In this document: positions 22,571 through 33,842 of the stretch, piece after piece
How the letters are laid out: every line of letters begins with the position of its first letter
How positions within the stretch are numbered: the stretch's first letter is position 1
Assembly: GCA_964058845.1 (NCBI GenBank)
Contig: CAXKVR010000220.1
Span: forward strand, 1-64,000
DNA length: 64,000 bases
Source: Carex sylvatica
Lineage: Eukaryota > Streptophyta > Magnoliopsida > Poales > Cyperaceae
Direction: 5' to 3'
Position numbers and translations under genes: made by a program
The notes under the pieces: generated by a model
Databases searched by the model: none
Told to the model about the DNA's origin: nothing
Seen by the model: only the letters and a program-made list of their open reading frames with translations

Positions 22571-23290
22571 GCATGTGCTGCAGGCGGATTTTATATTTAC
22601 TTATTCAACATACATTTTAAATTGTTAGGGACTTTTCTGCTTTCTTGTAATCTTTTTCTTCTTTGTTTTAGCTCCAAATGTATTGGGCTCTTTGTATTTA
22701 CTCTCTTAAAAATGAATCTGATTCTTGTTATGTTTATTGCTAATAAAGTAAAAATCCCAATACGAGAAAGAGCAGAAATAACTGGAGTAGTACTCACATT
22801 GATATAATTTTTATTATTGATAGTTGGATTGTAAGGTAAAATCTCCTGAGTCATTTGGAATAGAGAAATAGGTGAATTTTTTTAATACAAATTATTTTTA
22901 ACTAATTGATGAGAAATTATAAATTATATAATTATAAGAAACATAATAATTCTAAATACATAATAATTTTTTTAACAATTTTTATAGATCTTTGTAAATA
23001 TTTATCAATATTTATATTTATAAAACAATTATTAATAAGTAATGTTATGTTATTATGTAATATACTTTTAAATTGTATAGTTAATAAATTTATTAATAAA
23101 AATAATTGTATAATTTAAAGAGAAAAAATATATTACACAACTAATTCTATGGTACAATCAAACACTCACTCCATAATCAATTCCGTGCGTATTCGTACTA
23201 GAGTTACCACTTTTTTCAAAAGTGGATTTCAATTCCCTCAAATCTCATCCTGTATAATCCCATTACAAATGAACAAATTCTTATAATATG
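22571..23290. other. Helitron 3' portion, no gene
   Basis: Very AT-rich (22860-23120 almost only A and T), then a mixed stretch that includes 'actagagttaccac-ttttt-caaaagtgg'. It runs into the terminal hairpin. Confidence 0.5.
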
Positions 23291-23322
23291 TCCCCGCTGC
23301 AACGCACGGGCAAGATACTAGT

Positions 23323-26122
23323 GTATACTATATATGCCTTACTTGTCAATGAATAACCTACAAATATGCATTCAATGGCCTTGGGATCGAATTTTCCTAC
23401 CTTTTGTGATTCATCTAGTATGAAACACTTTGACTCTAAAATGTGATACATATGGTTTGTAACCTTTCAAGAGTTCATAATGTGTTTTATCTAGAATAGG
23501 TCTTATGTTTACTCGATTGATTATGTAACATGCAGTGTTAAAAGCTTCGGTCCATAGATGGTGTTGTAGGGAATACTCATTTATCATGGTTCTTGTTATT
23601 TCAAGTAAGGTTCGGTTCTTTCTTTCAGCTACTCCATTTTGTTGTGGTGTTCTAGGAGATGAGAATTCTTGACTATACCCTCTATTGACGCAAAATTCAC
23701 TAAAATGGTCATTTTCAAATTCTCCACCATGATCACTTCTAATCCTATTTAATTTTAACCCTCTTTCGTTTTCAACCCGATTACAAAACACTTCAAAGTT
23801 TTCAAAAGCTTCATTTCTATGTTGCAAAAATATTACCCAAGTATACCTACTATAGTCATCTACTATGACAAATGCATATCTCTTTTTGGTTAAGCTTGGG
23901 GGTACTCATTAGTCCTATAAAATCCATGTGAATCAATTGTAATGGTTGTGTGGTAGATACCATCATTTTTGACTAAAAGCTATTTTTCGATTGTTTACCT
24001 TTTACACATGCATCACACAAACCCTTAATTTCTATGTTGGTTATTGGTAGTCCTCTAATAAGGTCTAGTTGAATTACTTTCTTAATAGTATCATTACAAA
24101 TATGACCCAATCTCCGATGCCATAACTTACAGTCTAAAGCTGTGACAGTAAGACATGTTTCACCAGTTTCAAAATGATTAAAATATAAATGATAAATATT
24201 TTTATCTCTTTTACCTGTGTAGATAGTTTCATCATTTGAGGATTTGATTACATAACAACCATTAGTATCAAATTTAACATAATATCCGGTATCACACAAC
24301 TTACTAACACTAAGTAAGTTATAGGTCAAACCATCAACTAGATAAACATTATTAATGGTCAAGTGTTGGTTACCCACTGTACCTAAATCTATTATTTTGG
24401 ACTTGCATTCTTGGTTACCAAAAGTAACCCAACCACTATCATATGGTTCTACAATAGTAAAGTTAGATTTATCACCGATCATATAGTGTGAACATCCACT
24501 ATCAATGATCAAAGTATTTTCTTTGTGTGAAGAACTCAAACACACTTACAAGAGTATATATTAGTTAATAGAAATGATTAGTAACTAATACATACCTTGT
24601 TATTTTATCCCCTCTAATTTATGTTGAAGGTTTAGGGTATGTGGGGGAGATTACCTCCTATGTCTTATTCTTTCTTAGACTTAGGAACTGAAACAACATT
24701 CGACATGTTGCTTTTCTTCCTAAGCCTATACTCCAATGATATATGGCCAATCTTACAACAATAGTTACAAAATCTACGAGTTGGTTTACGTGTAGAATAT
24801 TCCAAATTCAGTCCTTGCCTAAAATTACAATTAAATGGCCATTTGGATCATTAAGATTGGATTCGTTCATGGTGACTTGACTTATTTAGACTACTAATAT
24901 GAGTACCCGAATTTTTATTATTTAGTACTTGAAATTATTTAGGATGTTGGGGAACACCTCTCAATAACTCATTATATTGAGTTTTATTTATAGTAGCTTT
25001 ATTAAACTCTTTGCAATACCATTTTTCATTTTGATTTCTAAAATAGTGTTTTGTAGGTTCATTTGGATCAAAGGTTATAACTTTGTTTGATTGAAATCTA
25101 ACATATTCATTATTATCAAATTTGAGTTTTGCAAACTTTTCATTATCAAACATTTGAGTGAGCTCCCCTTGCGTATTTTGACTTTGTGAGTGGTTGGATT
25201 GAATTGAGGATTGACCCTTATCATATTCAAGACCAAGTTTTTCGAATCCTCAATCACTAGGTTTCCTTAAAGCCTTGTTTTCAGTCTCTAGTGTTTGTAT
25301 TTTTACTTTTAATATTTCTATATTACCTCTATGTGTTTGACAATTATCTATGCTCCTAGAAATTGACATTTCTTCTATTTTAGTTTCTAGATATTTTAAT
25401 TTGTCTTCAAGTATTTTATTTGTTGTTTTTAATGTTGTGTTTTCAAATGTGAGTGTCTCTACTCCATTTACCTTAAGTTCAACATCAAGAATCTTAGACC
25501 ACATTTTTTGAATTATACCTTTTCTTTCAAGCAAGTCCGAATTTGCTTCATCAAGGATTTTTCTTAACTTAATTTCATTTTCGTAGATTAGATTCTTTTT
25601 AGGGAAAATGCTTGGTTCGAGGGTAGATGCATGACACGGAGATACACTGGTTTGGTTATGACATAATTCGGATGAACCACTGGTTGAGTCACATTCGAAT
25701 TCACAACCCTTTGTATTGAGTTCTAGAGATACCTCACTTGAAGTGCTCGAGGATCCACTCCTTGAGCTCTTCTTATTTCTTGATTTAGCTATTTCTCAGA
25801 GTATATCAATGGCTCGCTTGTCGGTGATATTGTTTCGCAAGATTATCTCCTCCATATCCATATCAAAATCTTCATCATAGTTAGCCATCAGGGCTAGGTT
25901 GGCTTCATGTTCATCACTTGTCTCAGCCTCATACTCATCTTCGTAACTCATGGAGGTGCCTTCATTTGTTATTACCTACAAAAATTTCAATATTTTTTTA
26001 CCTTGGAATCTCTTTGTTGAAGACCTTGACCTATGATCTTTCTTTCCTCCTTCGATCTTATCTCTTTGGTACAACTTGTAACATATCTTCATGGTATGTC
26101 CTTCTTTGTGATAGATATTCAC
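23323..26122 (-). pseudogene. Copia gag-pol: zinc knuckle region, protease, integrase
   Basis: Minus strand, from high to low coordinates: a CCHC-like stretch (YHKEGHTMKICYKLYQR near 26050-26110), an acidic gag tail (MSYEDEYEAETSDEHEANLA near 25905), a coiled-coil segment (25250-25534), a frame at 24935-25153, the aspartic protease motif IDSGCSHYM (about 24500), the GAG-pre-integrase block LWHRRLGH (near 24110), and an integrase core with RSDHGGEFEN and SPRTPQQNGVAERKNRTLLE (near 23615-23730). It ends in GKFDPKAIECIFVGYS at the Helitron border. Stops and frame changes separate the blocks, so it is inactive. Confidence 0.9.
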
Positions 26123-27726
26123 ACAAAAGCGTATACACATAGTTTCAGTATAGCAAGCTATACCTTTTAACCTAGATTACACTTTCGACTCAGACTACAA
26201 GTGCACATTCCTTATCGCATAGTATCATTAGGTATCGATCCACAGGGACGGTTTGAATATTACCAGACTCTACTTCACATAAATTCTAGAAGTGTGAAAT
26301 GATGAAAAGATATTATTAAATTAATAAAGATTTTGGTTTTAATAAGAATAAAAAGTGTTTCTAGGATTTTGACTTCATCTCAGTTCTGCCTCGAGGTACC
26401 CGGTCCGTATAGTGTTCTACACGGGCCGGGTACTATCGTACATGGTCCGTGTGGCCCCCGAGTGAATACAGCAGTTACTATTTCTTTGTGTTGTTCCTTT
26501 GTGTAGGGTTCTACTGACCAGACCTAATATTCCTAAACCTCAACTGTCGTTTGCTGGTTTATTAACTTGGTATGAAATATGCAATATCTGCCCTCATCGG
26601 GTTCTAAACCTCAATTGTTGTATATTGATTTTACTACTTAGTTGCTTGTTTGGTATACTGAAGGTAACCTCATTCCATCGATATGAGAAAATTTTCACCC
26701 GTCGGCTACTAGTTGGTTTCACCTTTCGGATAACTAATCCTACCTCATATACTTAGTTTAGTTGAAAGATTATAATGGACACAATACCTTATAAATGTGA
26801 TCATTCATCTAGTGGTAAAACCAATAAAAATCAAACAATTTCTACTAAGCAATTAAAATCAAACTCAATCAAGCAAACACAAATTTCAACATAGAAATTC
26901 AATAACTAGCATGCAACACAAATCATTCGATTACATCATAACCCTAGAAACTAAAATACTAATCTAACATGGATAAAAACAAATAAAACAAATAAACAAA
27001 ACAGAAAGAAAACAAGAAGAAATGAGAAAACCTGAAGAAGCAAGAAGAATCATCGCAAAAGCAACGATTCTTGCCCTCCAAGCCAAGCCTCTTTGTTCCT
27101 AACCGTAGCCGCCCTTCCTTGGCTCCAGAATTATCCAGCATCCGGTCTCTGGTGCAAGAAATCTCACCGATATAGCCTCTGGACCGACCTTCCTTCTTTC
27201 AGCCTTTATTTCCAAAATACAGTTATGTTTTCGAAATTACTTGACACAGCCCGTGTGAAATGCTACACGGACCGTGTGCCTGTGTTTCTTCTGTTGGTCG
27301 AGTTTGGTCGTGTCTACGGTCGAGTCGAGGGTTGACACGAACCGTGTGAAATGGTACACGGACTGTGTGCCTATGTCTCTGACTTAGATTGTAGATCTTC
27401 TCGCAAGTTTTCTGAAAAGTAGTCATACACTCAAAACAGAGTTATGAGTCAAAATCTATGACTGTTTTAAGTTTGAATGCTGAAATTTCAGCATTGTCCT
27501 GATCGTGTCTGTGGTCGGGTCAGCGGTCGAGTCGAGGGTTGTGCAACCCGCATGAGATGGTACATGGGCCGTGTAAAGACTTCTTAATTCCATATTATTT
27601 TTCGATTTCGCCCGATTTCTGCAAATAATAACAAATACACAGAGCAGTATCACACGATTTGACAGTTTTAGGCATATGTTTTGGTACAAAGTTTGGTCGG
27701 AATATAGATAAGAAAGCGAGATATCA
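26123..27726 (-). mobile_element. LTR copy B inserted in the Copia gag
   Basis: About 1.6 kb related to LTR copy A (14554-16102) over its whole length, read on the minus strand, starting TGATATCTCGC and ending near TATACGCTTTTG. It interrupts the Copia gag: coding sequence is seen on both sides (27727 upward and 26122 downward). No internal region or second LTR is present, so it is probably a solo LTR. A 5-bp duplication is not clean (ACAGA on the right). Clusters of ACACGGNCCGTGTG-type words lie at 26395-26465, 27240-27385 and 27500-27580. Confidence 0.65.
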
Positions 27727-28639
27727 ACAGATAATATACATGATTCGCTTGTTCTTCTATTCCTTTCTTTTATTGTATTGTTGTTCAAACTCAAGCATCC
27801 CTTGAATAATTTTAGACATAATAAAGGGGTTTGAGGAGACTTCTTGGTTAATTTTGATCAGGAAAGAATCACTTGAAGAGGAGGTATTTTGAGAGGTGTA
27901 GGCTTTACTTGGTTGGAAGGTTTATTTTTGTGCACTAAGAGCAATGTTTTTAGGTTTATGTTCTGGCTCTATGGATTGTTTGAGCTTTTTTTCACAACTA
28001 CGAAGATGTGCGAAGAGTTTTGGAGAGAAGATTTGCACCCCCGAAAGAACTTCAAGAGCACTTACCATCAATACCCATATTGGTTTCCTAAGCAACACTT
28101 GTAGTAACTTTCCTACAACTTTACTGTTAGATATGGGTTCTCCCAATTCAACAAATTCATTTTGTATTTGTAACATTCTATTGTACATATTCTCTATTGA
28201 TTCATTTTCCCAAATATCAAAGGTTTCAAATCTAGTTTCAAGGCCATTGAGTTTGATTTGTTTTATCTGGGCATTCCCTTTGAATTTGTAAAGTATGGCA
28301 TCCCAGATATCCTTGACAATGGTCATATCACAAAAGATCATTGACACAGATTCATCAACAGAACTATAAACAATGTTTACTGCATTATCATTTACCCTCT
28401 TATTTTCTTTTGATTCATCTATCAGTTCAGTGAAATTTTCTTTGGAGATAGGAGTGTATCCATTAACAACAATGTCTCAAAGGTCAATTACATTTAAATA
28501 ATTTATCATTTACTTCTTCTAGTAACTAAAATTCTTGGTTGAGTTGGTTAATTTTGTTGGTTCTCGTATATGATTGATTGGTGCCATTATAGGATCTAAT
28601 ACAATAATCAAATTAAGTGTATCTTAATTTGATTTTCCT
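27727..28639 (-). pseudogene. Copia gag (UBN2 type), N-terminal part
   Basis: The longest minus-strand frame (27922-28347) encodes IVKDIWDAILYKFKGNAQIK, then RFETFDIWENESIENMYNRM, ending in a segment rich in Lys/Ser. This is the UBN2/gag-polypeptide pattern of plant Copia (short helices with a WD-like start). The N-terminal start region (28350-28500) is out of frame. The sequence continues to 27727, where LTR copy B interrupts it. Confidence 0.85.
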
Positions 28640-28651
28640 GCTCTGATACCA
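28640..28651 (-). other. Primer-binding site (initiator Met-tRNA)
   Basis: The minus strand reads TGGTATCAGAGC, two bases inside the LTR end CCAACA. This is the canonical plant Copia minus-strand primer site and fixes the element's orientation. Confidence 0.9.
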
Positions 28652-28653
28652 CT

Positions 28654-29761
28654 TGTTGGTCCCAAAGGCACCTAGAGGGGGGGGTGAATAGGTCTTTTTA
28701 TATTTTTATCTATTTAATAATGTTCTAGTGTGTCTATAAGTTATTTTTTGCGAAAACTAGAATAACTTTGTCCTAAACTAAATGTAAAGTAAAGTAAATA
28801 GTAGAGTTTAGAGACACTTGACACGAGAGTTGTTTACGGAGTTTGGCTCTAACGCCTACGTCTCCGGGACTCGCGACCTTCTAGATGGCGCGCCTTTCTT
28901 TACCCAATGAGAAAGGAGTACAAAGTGGAACCAGTGAGCCCTTACAATCTTCTGGGAAGTCACACGACCCTAACAAGACAATCTGATTCGCGAGGACTCA
29001 AGAATTGCTAGATGAGCACAAGGCTCAAAATAGTAAATGATTCGATCACGCAGGATCACTCTAGGAGTTGGTTGATTGATTGAATAAGCTTGAGATTAAT
29101 AGTGTATATTAAAGTTGGAGTGCACAAGCAACTATGACTTTCTCTAGATCTGTAAATATAAAATATTGAAGTTAGAGGCGGCTAGAGTGATACTCCAAAC
29201 CTTGATATAGCTTCTATTTATAGAGAGCTGATAAAAATGAAGTAAGTGGTGCTGACCATTGCAATGGTAAGGGGGACCGTTACAACGGTAGGTTAATCTG
29301 AGCAGTTTGGAGTATAACGGTGGTCACTATTGATAACGGTAGATGACCATGACCACGGTTCTCACCACGAAAATCCTCTGGAAGGATTAGTGTTCGGTGA
29401 CGCTAAAACCTATTTTATGCATCACGGGATTTGCACCGGATATATTTATTCAGTTGTCACGGTCACTGGACCGTGACAACGGTAGGCCTCACTTAGGTCA
29501 ATCTCAAGCTTATTTTATCAATCTTACATATACGTTATCCGTAATCTTGAGTTAATACTTTTGTTATCCAGTGTCTTGTGCTTCATGACTACATCCTTGA
29601 TGTTGTATTGCAGTTCATTAATTCATCATTGATATGTACTAACTATTCCTTCACTAGTCATGAACCTGCACAAATACTCAAGAAGGAAAACTACAAAATA
29701 CAATTATGTATGTTTTGCAAATCCAGTCAAATGGATAAGTAGAGGGCTCCCAAGGCCAACA
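28654..29761 (-). mobile_element. Copia LTR 2 (5' LTR, minus orientation)
   Basis: Bounded by TGTTGG (minus, at 29761) and CCAACA (at 28654), 1108 bp, followed by the primer site. A TATA box (CTATAAATAG on minus, plus 29214-29224) lies just downstream of a cluster of palindromic words (ACCATTGCAATGGT, ACCGTTACAACGGT and similar) at 29255-29490. It is homologous to LTR 1 at 17681-18957 in the opposite orientation. Confidence 0.85.
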
Positions 29762-30180
29762 CTAACTACCACCCCGGATTAACCTCATAATTGGGTTGGT
29801 ACGCCAGGCTCGGGTAATCTCCACAAATAAATCAATTACCTTATACTCACTCGTAGGAAAACTCATGGTCTAGTTGTACAATATCTTTCAGACTCTATCA
29901 TTCTGAATAGGAAAAAGTTGAAACCAAGTTTGTGATGAACTAGTGGGCATGCTAATTTTGACCTGAATATTAAGGTCATATTGACCATGATCCAAACCTA
30001 GGTTCTGACAAATAACAGATTTAATACCTATCAAATCAGTACTCGACATTACTGAAATCACAATAACATGCCCGATACTATAATAAACTCCATTAGGACC
30101 TGTTAAAACATCACCACCAGTGTAAATGGATATCATAAGAGCCATTTTGAATCGAATACACAAAAATACCTAAAATTAAA
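29762..30180 (-). pseudogene. MULE (Mutator-like) transposase N-terminal fragment
   Basis: The minus-strand frame 29888-30163 starts MCIRFKMALMISIYTGGDVL and contains NGVYYSIGHVIVIS and a polar linker ending FPIQNDRV. This is similar to the N-terminal region of plant MULE transposases, which begin with a beta-rich PB1-like domain. The frame continues brokenly (SEYKVIDLFVEITRAW) to 29762, where the Copia LTR cuts it off. No MULE catalytic domain is present. Confidence 0.5.
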
Positions 30181-31539
30181 AATTAACTAAATTAATTATT
30201 TACCTAAATAAAAATAAAAATAAATGAAAAGAAGAGAGAAAGAGCACTTACAGTTCAAAAGGTCGCGAGGAGAGAGAATGGGAAGAGTGTGAAATGAAAA
30301 TTTTGCCTCTGTGAAACTGAGAAGACAAATTATGACATTCCAATTTTATTTTGATTGTCATCAAAAACTTGTTAAAAATGTACCAATATAGATAATTAAG
30401 AGACATTAATTTTTCAACTTAATGATTCACATAAAAATAAATTTGAAATGTGATATTTTTTTTATGAGCACATAAAGAAAATAACATAGATTAAATCCAA
30501 CAGTTTTATTTTGACTTTTAAGTTTTAGATTTTGAACTATTAAAGTTTTAAAAATGGTGGTACGATGGAGGCACAAAAAATGGAGGCATTCCAACTCTTG
30601 ATTTAGTTGAGAAATAAATGTATTCCATAATATAGTTATATTTACTATTTAGATTGGAAAATAATTAATTTTAAAGTTTGGTAAAGAAATATTTAATTCA
30701 CAAAATTATAATATATATCTAAATTTCTCTGTAACTTGTACAATAATATTTTAATTGACTCAAATATTTTTGCGGTCAACAATTTAATTATATTGTTGCT
30801 TGGTGTGTTGTTAGAAAAAAAAAAGATAAAAATGTTTAGATTCAAGTAATTAATTCCGGTTTAAACTTTGAATTCGGATCATTTGTTGCAATTTTCTAGT
30901 ATATTCAAATTTTTAACTACTTCATCTATTTTTTTAAAAAGCAATTTATATTCATTTTAATAAAAAAAAAAGTCAATACAAATGAGTCAACATTTCTACT
31001 CTTTTAATATTTTAATTTTAAAGTTTCGCTGAATTGAACGTTGTTCGTAGCACATTTGTAATATTTTAATATAAAAAATATATAATTTGATTGTTCCCCT
31101 AGATAATCCAGTGGAACGCTCCATGTTATGAAAATTTACCGGATAATTCGTAATCTGTCTTACATTTTGTTAGATTATTAATTTAGTAAAAATTATGTTT
31201 TTCGAATTCTTTTCATATCAAAGATATGTTTTTAATTCAATTTTTTTTATATGTTATGAATATAAATTTTGATAAATAGATATCAAAATAATTTTAATCC
31301 GACTGTAAATGGTTATTATTTTTAGGAGAGACTCATGAGAAACACTCAATTTACAAAATTTTCAAAGTAATTTATTTAAACAGTTTATGGAACATATTCA
31401 CTAATTGTTTTCTTTTTCCAAAAAATAATAATTTGTTTATTAAAATAATAATAAAATAACTTACTAAAACTAATGACAATTTTTGCCAATACAACCTAAA
31501 CATACGTATAACTTTTCTATTACATTTATATGTCTTTTT
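30181..31539. other. AT-rich intergenic, no gene seen
   Basis: Upstream of the MULE fragment. No ORF or repeat I can name; homopolymer runs are common. Confidence 0.5.
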
Positions 31540-31845
31540 ACAATTTTCGGACTTAAATTTTGAATTCTCTATTTTCACAAAAAAAAAAAGGAAATTTTTT
31601 CCATGATTTTTGACAGTGAAATAGAGAATTTCAAATTTCACTGGAAATTCTCTATTCGTGCATGGAAATTCAAAAATTCTCAAATTTCATTGAACATATT
31701 CTCTATTCGTGCATGGAAATTCTCTATTTTAAATTTTTTCACTGGAAATTTTCGGACTTAAATTTTGAATTCTCTATTTTCACTGGAAATTTTTTCACTG
31801 GAAATTCTCTATTTAAATTTTGAATTCTCTATTTAAATCGGGACC
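31540..31845. repeat. Irregular minisatellite of 'gaattctctattt' and 'cactggaaatt' words
   Basis: At least seven copies of GAATTCTCTATTT or GAAATTCTCTATTT, alternating with TTTCACTGGAAATT. The unit length varies from about 30 to 60 bp. Confidence 0.75.
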
Positions 31846-32047
31846 ATCCGATTCGAATACGAGACAATCTATCTGAAGTGGGGCGCACACATCTCAGAGA
31901 TAAATTCAAATGCAAAGTAATCTCGAGCGGCGGATTGGAATTAAACATTCCTGATCCAAAACCAAATATTGGGTTACTTTAGGGTTCTCCTTCAAAAGCT
32001 TTTTTTATTATGGAACAGTTAACTCGTGTCGATCACGCTCCTGCTTC
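31846..32047. other. Unassigned low-copy sequence
   Basis: About 200 bp of mixed composition ('gggaccatccgattcgaata...') without an ORF, between the minisatellite and a hAT-like element. Confidence 0.4.
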
Positions 32048-32568
32048 TAGGGATGTTTGTTAGGTTCGATTTAATCAATTTTGAAGTTTTAAACTGAACT
32101 GAGAGAGTTTGTATAAAACGGTTCGATTTTTTTGATTAAATGAATCAGTTCGCTCTATTTTTTTTTAAACCAGTTTAATTGTTCGGTTCGGTTCAGTTCA
32201 GTTCAGAAATTTTTAAAACTAATTAGACCGGACCAACCGAACCTTTTAAATCCATCCTCCGTCCGAACCAAAAATTTTAAAAAATAAAAAATAATGAGAT
32301 AATGTATATTATTTGGCTCGATTTTAAATCAGTTAAACCGAAGCAAACAAAATTTTAAATCCATCGCAAAAAAAAATAACATAAAATATTTATTTTCTTA
32401 ATTAAGATTAAGTCAAATAAATTAAAATTTAATTCAGTTTGTTTGGTTCAGTATTAATTCAGATGATAAATTTATTTCAATCATTTCAATTATATTTTTG
32501 AAAACTGAATAAAATTTTAATTTATTTATTTTATCTCGGTTTAACTGAACTGCCGATAAACACCTCTA
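32048..32568. mobile_element. hAT-like non-autonomous element with 'ggttcggtt' words
   Basis: Left end TAGGGATGTTT and inverted right end TAGAGGTGTTT agree with the termini of the element at 10009. The interior is rich in GGTTCGGTTCAGTTC and AACCGAAC words. Flanks share only TGCTTC with an offset, so the 8-bp duplication is not clean. Confidence 0.6.
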
Positions 32569-32796
32569 CTTTGCTTCCCTCTCCTAACTTTCCTAAATGA
32601 AAATATTCTGGAGAAGTCTAAAACATCTGAAATATTTGATTTTCGGTGCATAAGTGCACTATAACATTTTAAATTACTTTAGTCACCATTACTTTACTTT
32701 TGTCAAACACACACTATAGTAAAAAAAAGAAAAGAAAAGAATAAATAAAGCAACATTTGACTTCAGCTCTAATCAGTGTTTTAAATAAGCTCTAAT

Positions 32797-33270
32797 CAGT
32801 GTTTTAAATACCCAACTATAGTGCAGCTCTAGCGGTTTTGAATCTAAAAAACTAAGTTACGAAGTAAAATTGCGCTAATTAAGCTACGACCGCTATAGCG
32901 CGTAGCGGCAATAGCGGTCCGCTATGCTACATAGACTTATTATTATTATTTTGCAATTTAAATGGACTTTAAAGTCCAAACCGAAATTAAATTACATGAA
33001 TTTTTTTTTTTAATTTAAGAAGTTATATCAATAAATTTGAACATTGTGCGGTGAACTCTCCAGAAATTAAAATAAAATATAGTCCCTAAGATATATTAGA
33101 ACTTCTTAATTAATTTGATGTTTTTTTTTTCTATGGAGACTTTAGATAATGTTTATTATTAGTAGAAATATAAAATATAATTTTTTAAAAGAAAAAAATT
33201 GCTAGGTATATTCGCTAAAGCTTTTTTTTGTCTCCCCGCTATACCGCTATAAATGATATTTATAACGTTG
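32797..33270. mobile_element. hAT-like non-autonomous element with 'agcggtagcgg' words
   Basis: Flanked by a perfect 8-bp GCTCTAAT (32789-32796 and 33271-33278). Left terminus CAGTGTTTTAAATA versus inverted right terminus CAACGTTATAAATA. The interior has clusters of CCGCTATAGCG-like palindromes near both ends and AT-rich filler. Directly to the left, duplication plus terminus (23 bp) is present a second time at 32766-32788. Confidence 0.8.
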
Positions 33271-33842
33271 GCTCTAATTCAATAATTGAAATTAGAAAAC
33301 CCAAAATTTTAACTGATTAATGTATAAATTGGGTGTAATATAGTGGCTGCTTACCAATTAATTAGAACCAAATTAAAATCCTTTTAACCAACACAAATTG
33401 CTCCAGGTAAAACAACTGGAATCCTATGATTTCTTGAAGTGTCAGACTGTCATTGGCAAAGCCAATAGAACTAAAAACCTTATCAGTTAAACACAGCTCA
33501 CTTTTTCTCTCTCTCTCTCTGCCTACGGCTCCAAGCAATTATCTGGTAAATATATTAACACTATAGTTTTCGCTTCGTACAGCGTATGAACAGTATAGTC
33601 AAAACAGCGATTCATATAATTCGTACGCTGCTTAAAGTAAATACTACTTTGTCAATATTTTTACTCCATTATCCAAAAGAAAAAGAAAAAGCCTCTTTCC
33701 TCTCCTCTCATCCCTCCCCACTGGCCTAAACCCCCTCCACGTCACCTCCTACAATCCTCTCTCTCCCTCAAAAACCTTCCTCTTTCCCTTCCTTCTATTT
33801 TCTCTCTCCATTCCCTCTCCTCTCTCTCTTACACTTGCAAAA
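33271..33842 (+). promoter_or_regulatory. Promoter and leader region of the chloroplast RNP gene
   Basis: Contains a CT-rich run (33505-33521) and, from about 33680, a pyrimidine-rich leader (CTCTCTCC words) up to the ATG, as is common for plant housekeeping and plastid-protein genes. No clear TATA box. Confidence 0.4.

Larger units (their letters stand above)
19214..23322 (+). mobile_element. Non-autonomous Helitron with gene fragments, inserted in Copia pol
   Basis: The 5' end TCTCTCCTCTATATTATG follows host A (19213). The 3' end shows a short GC hairpin CCCGCTGCAACGCACGGG (23293-23310), then CAAGATA and terminal CTAGT (23318-23322), the plant Helitron 3' signature. There is no target duplication. 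The Copia integrase frame is interrupted precisely at 23323/19213. The expected T of the AT target is absent after CTAGT (host resumes with G); one lost base also accounts for the 1-nt frame difference between the halves. No Rep/helicase is encoded. Contents: a minus-strand Copia gag and LTR piece (19557-20624), a chimeric intron-bearing gene (20636-21557), a 'ggtactggtac' block, and AT-rich filler. Confidence 0.75.
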
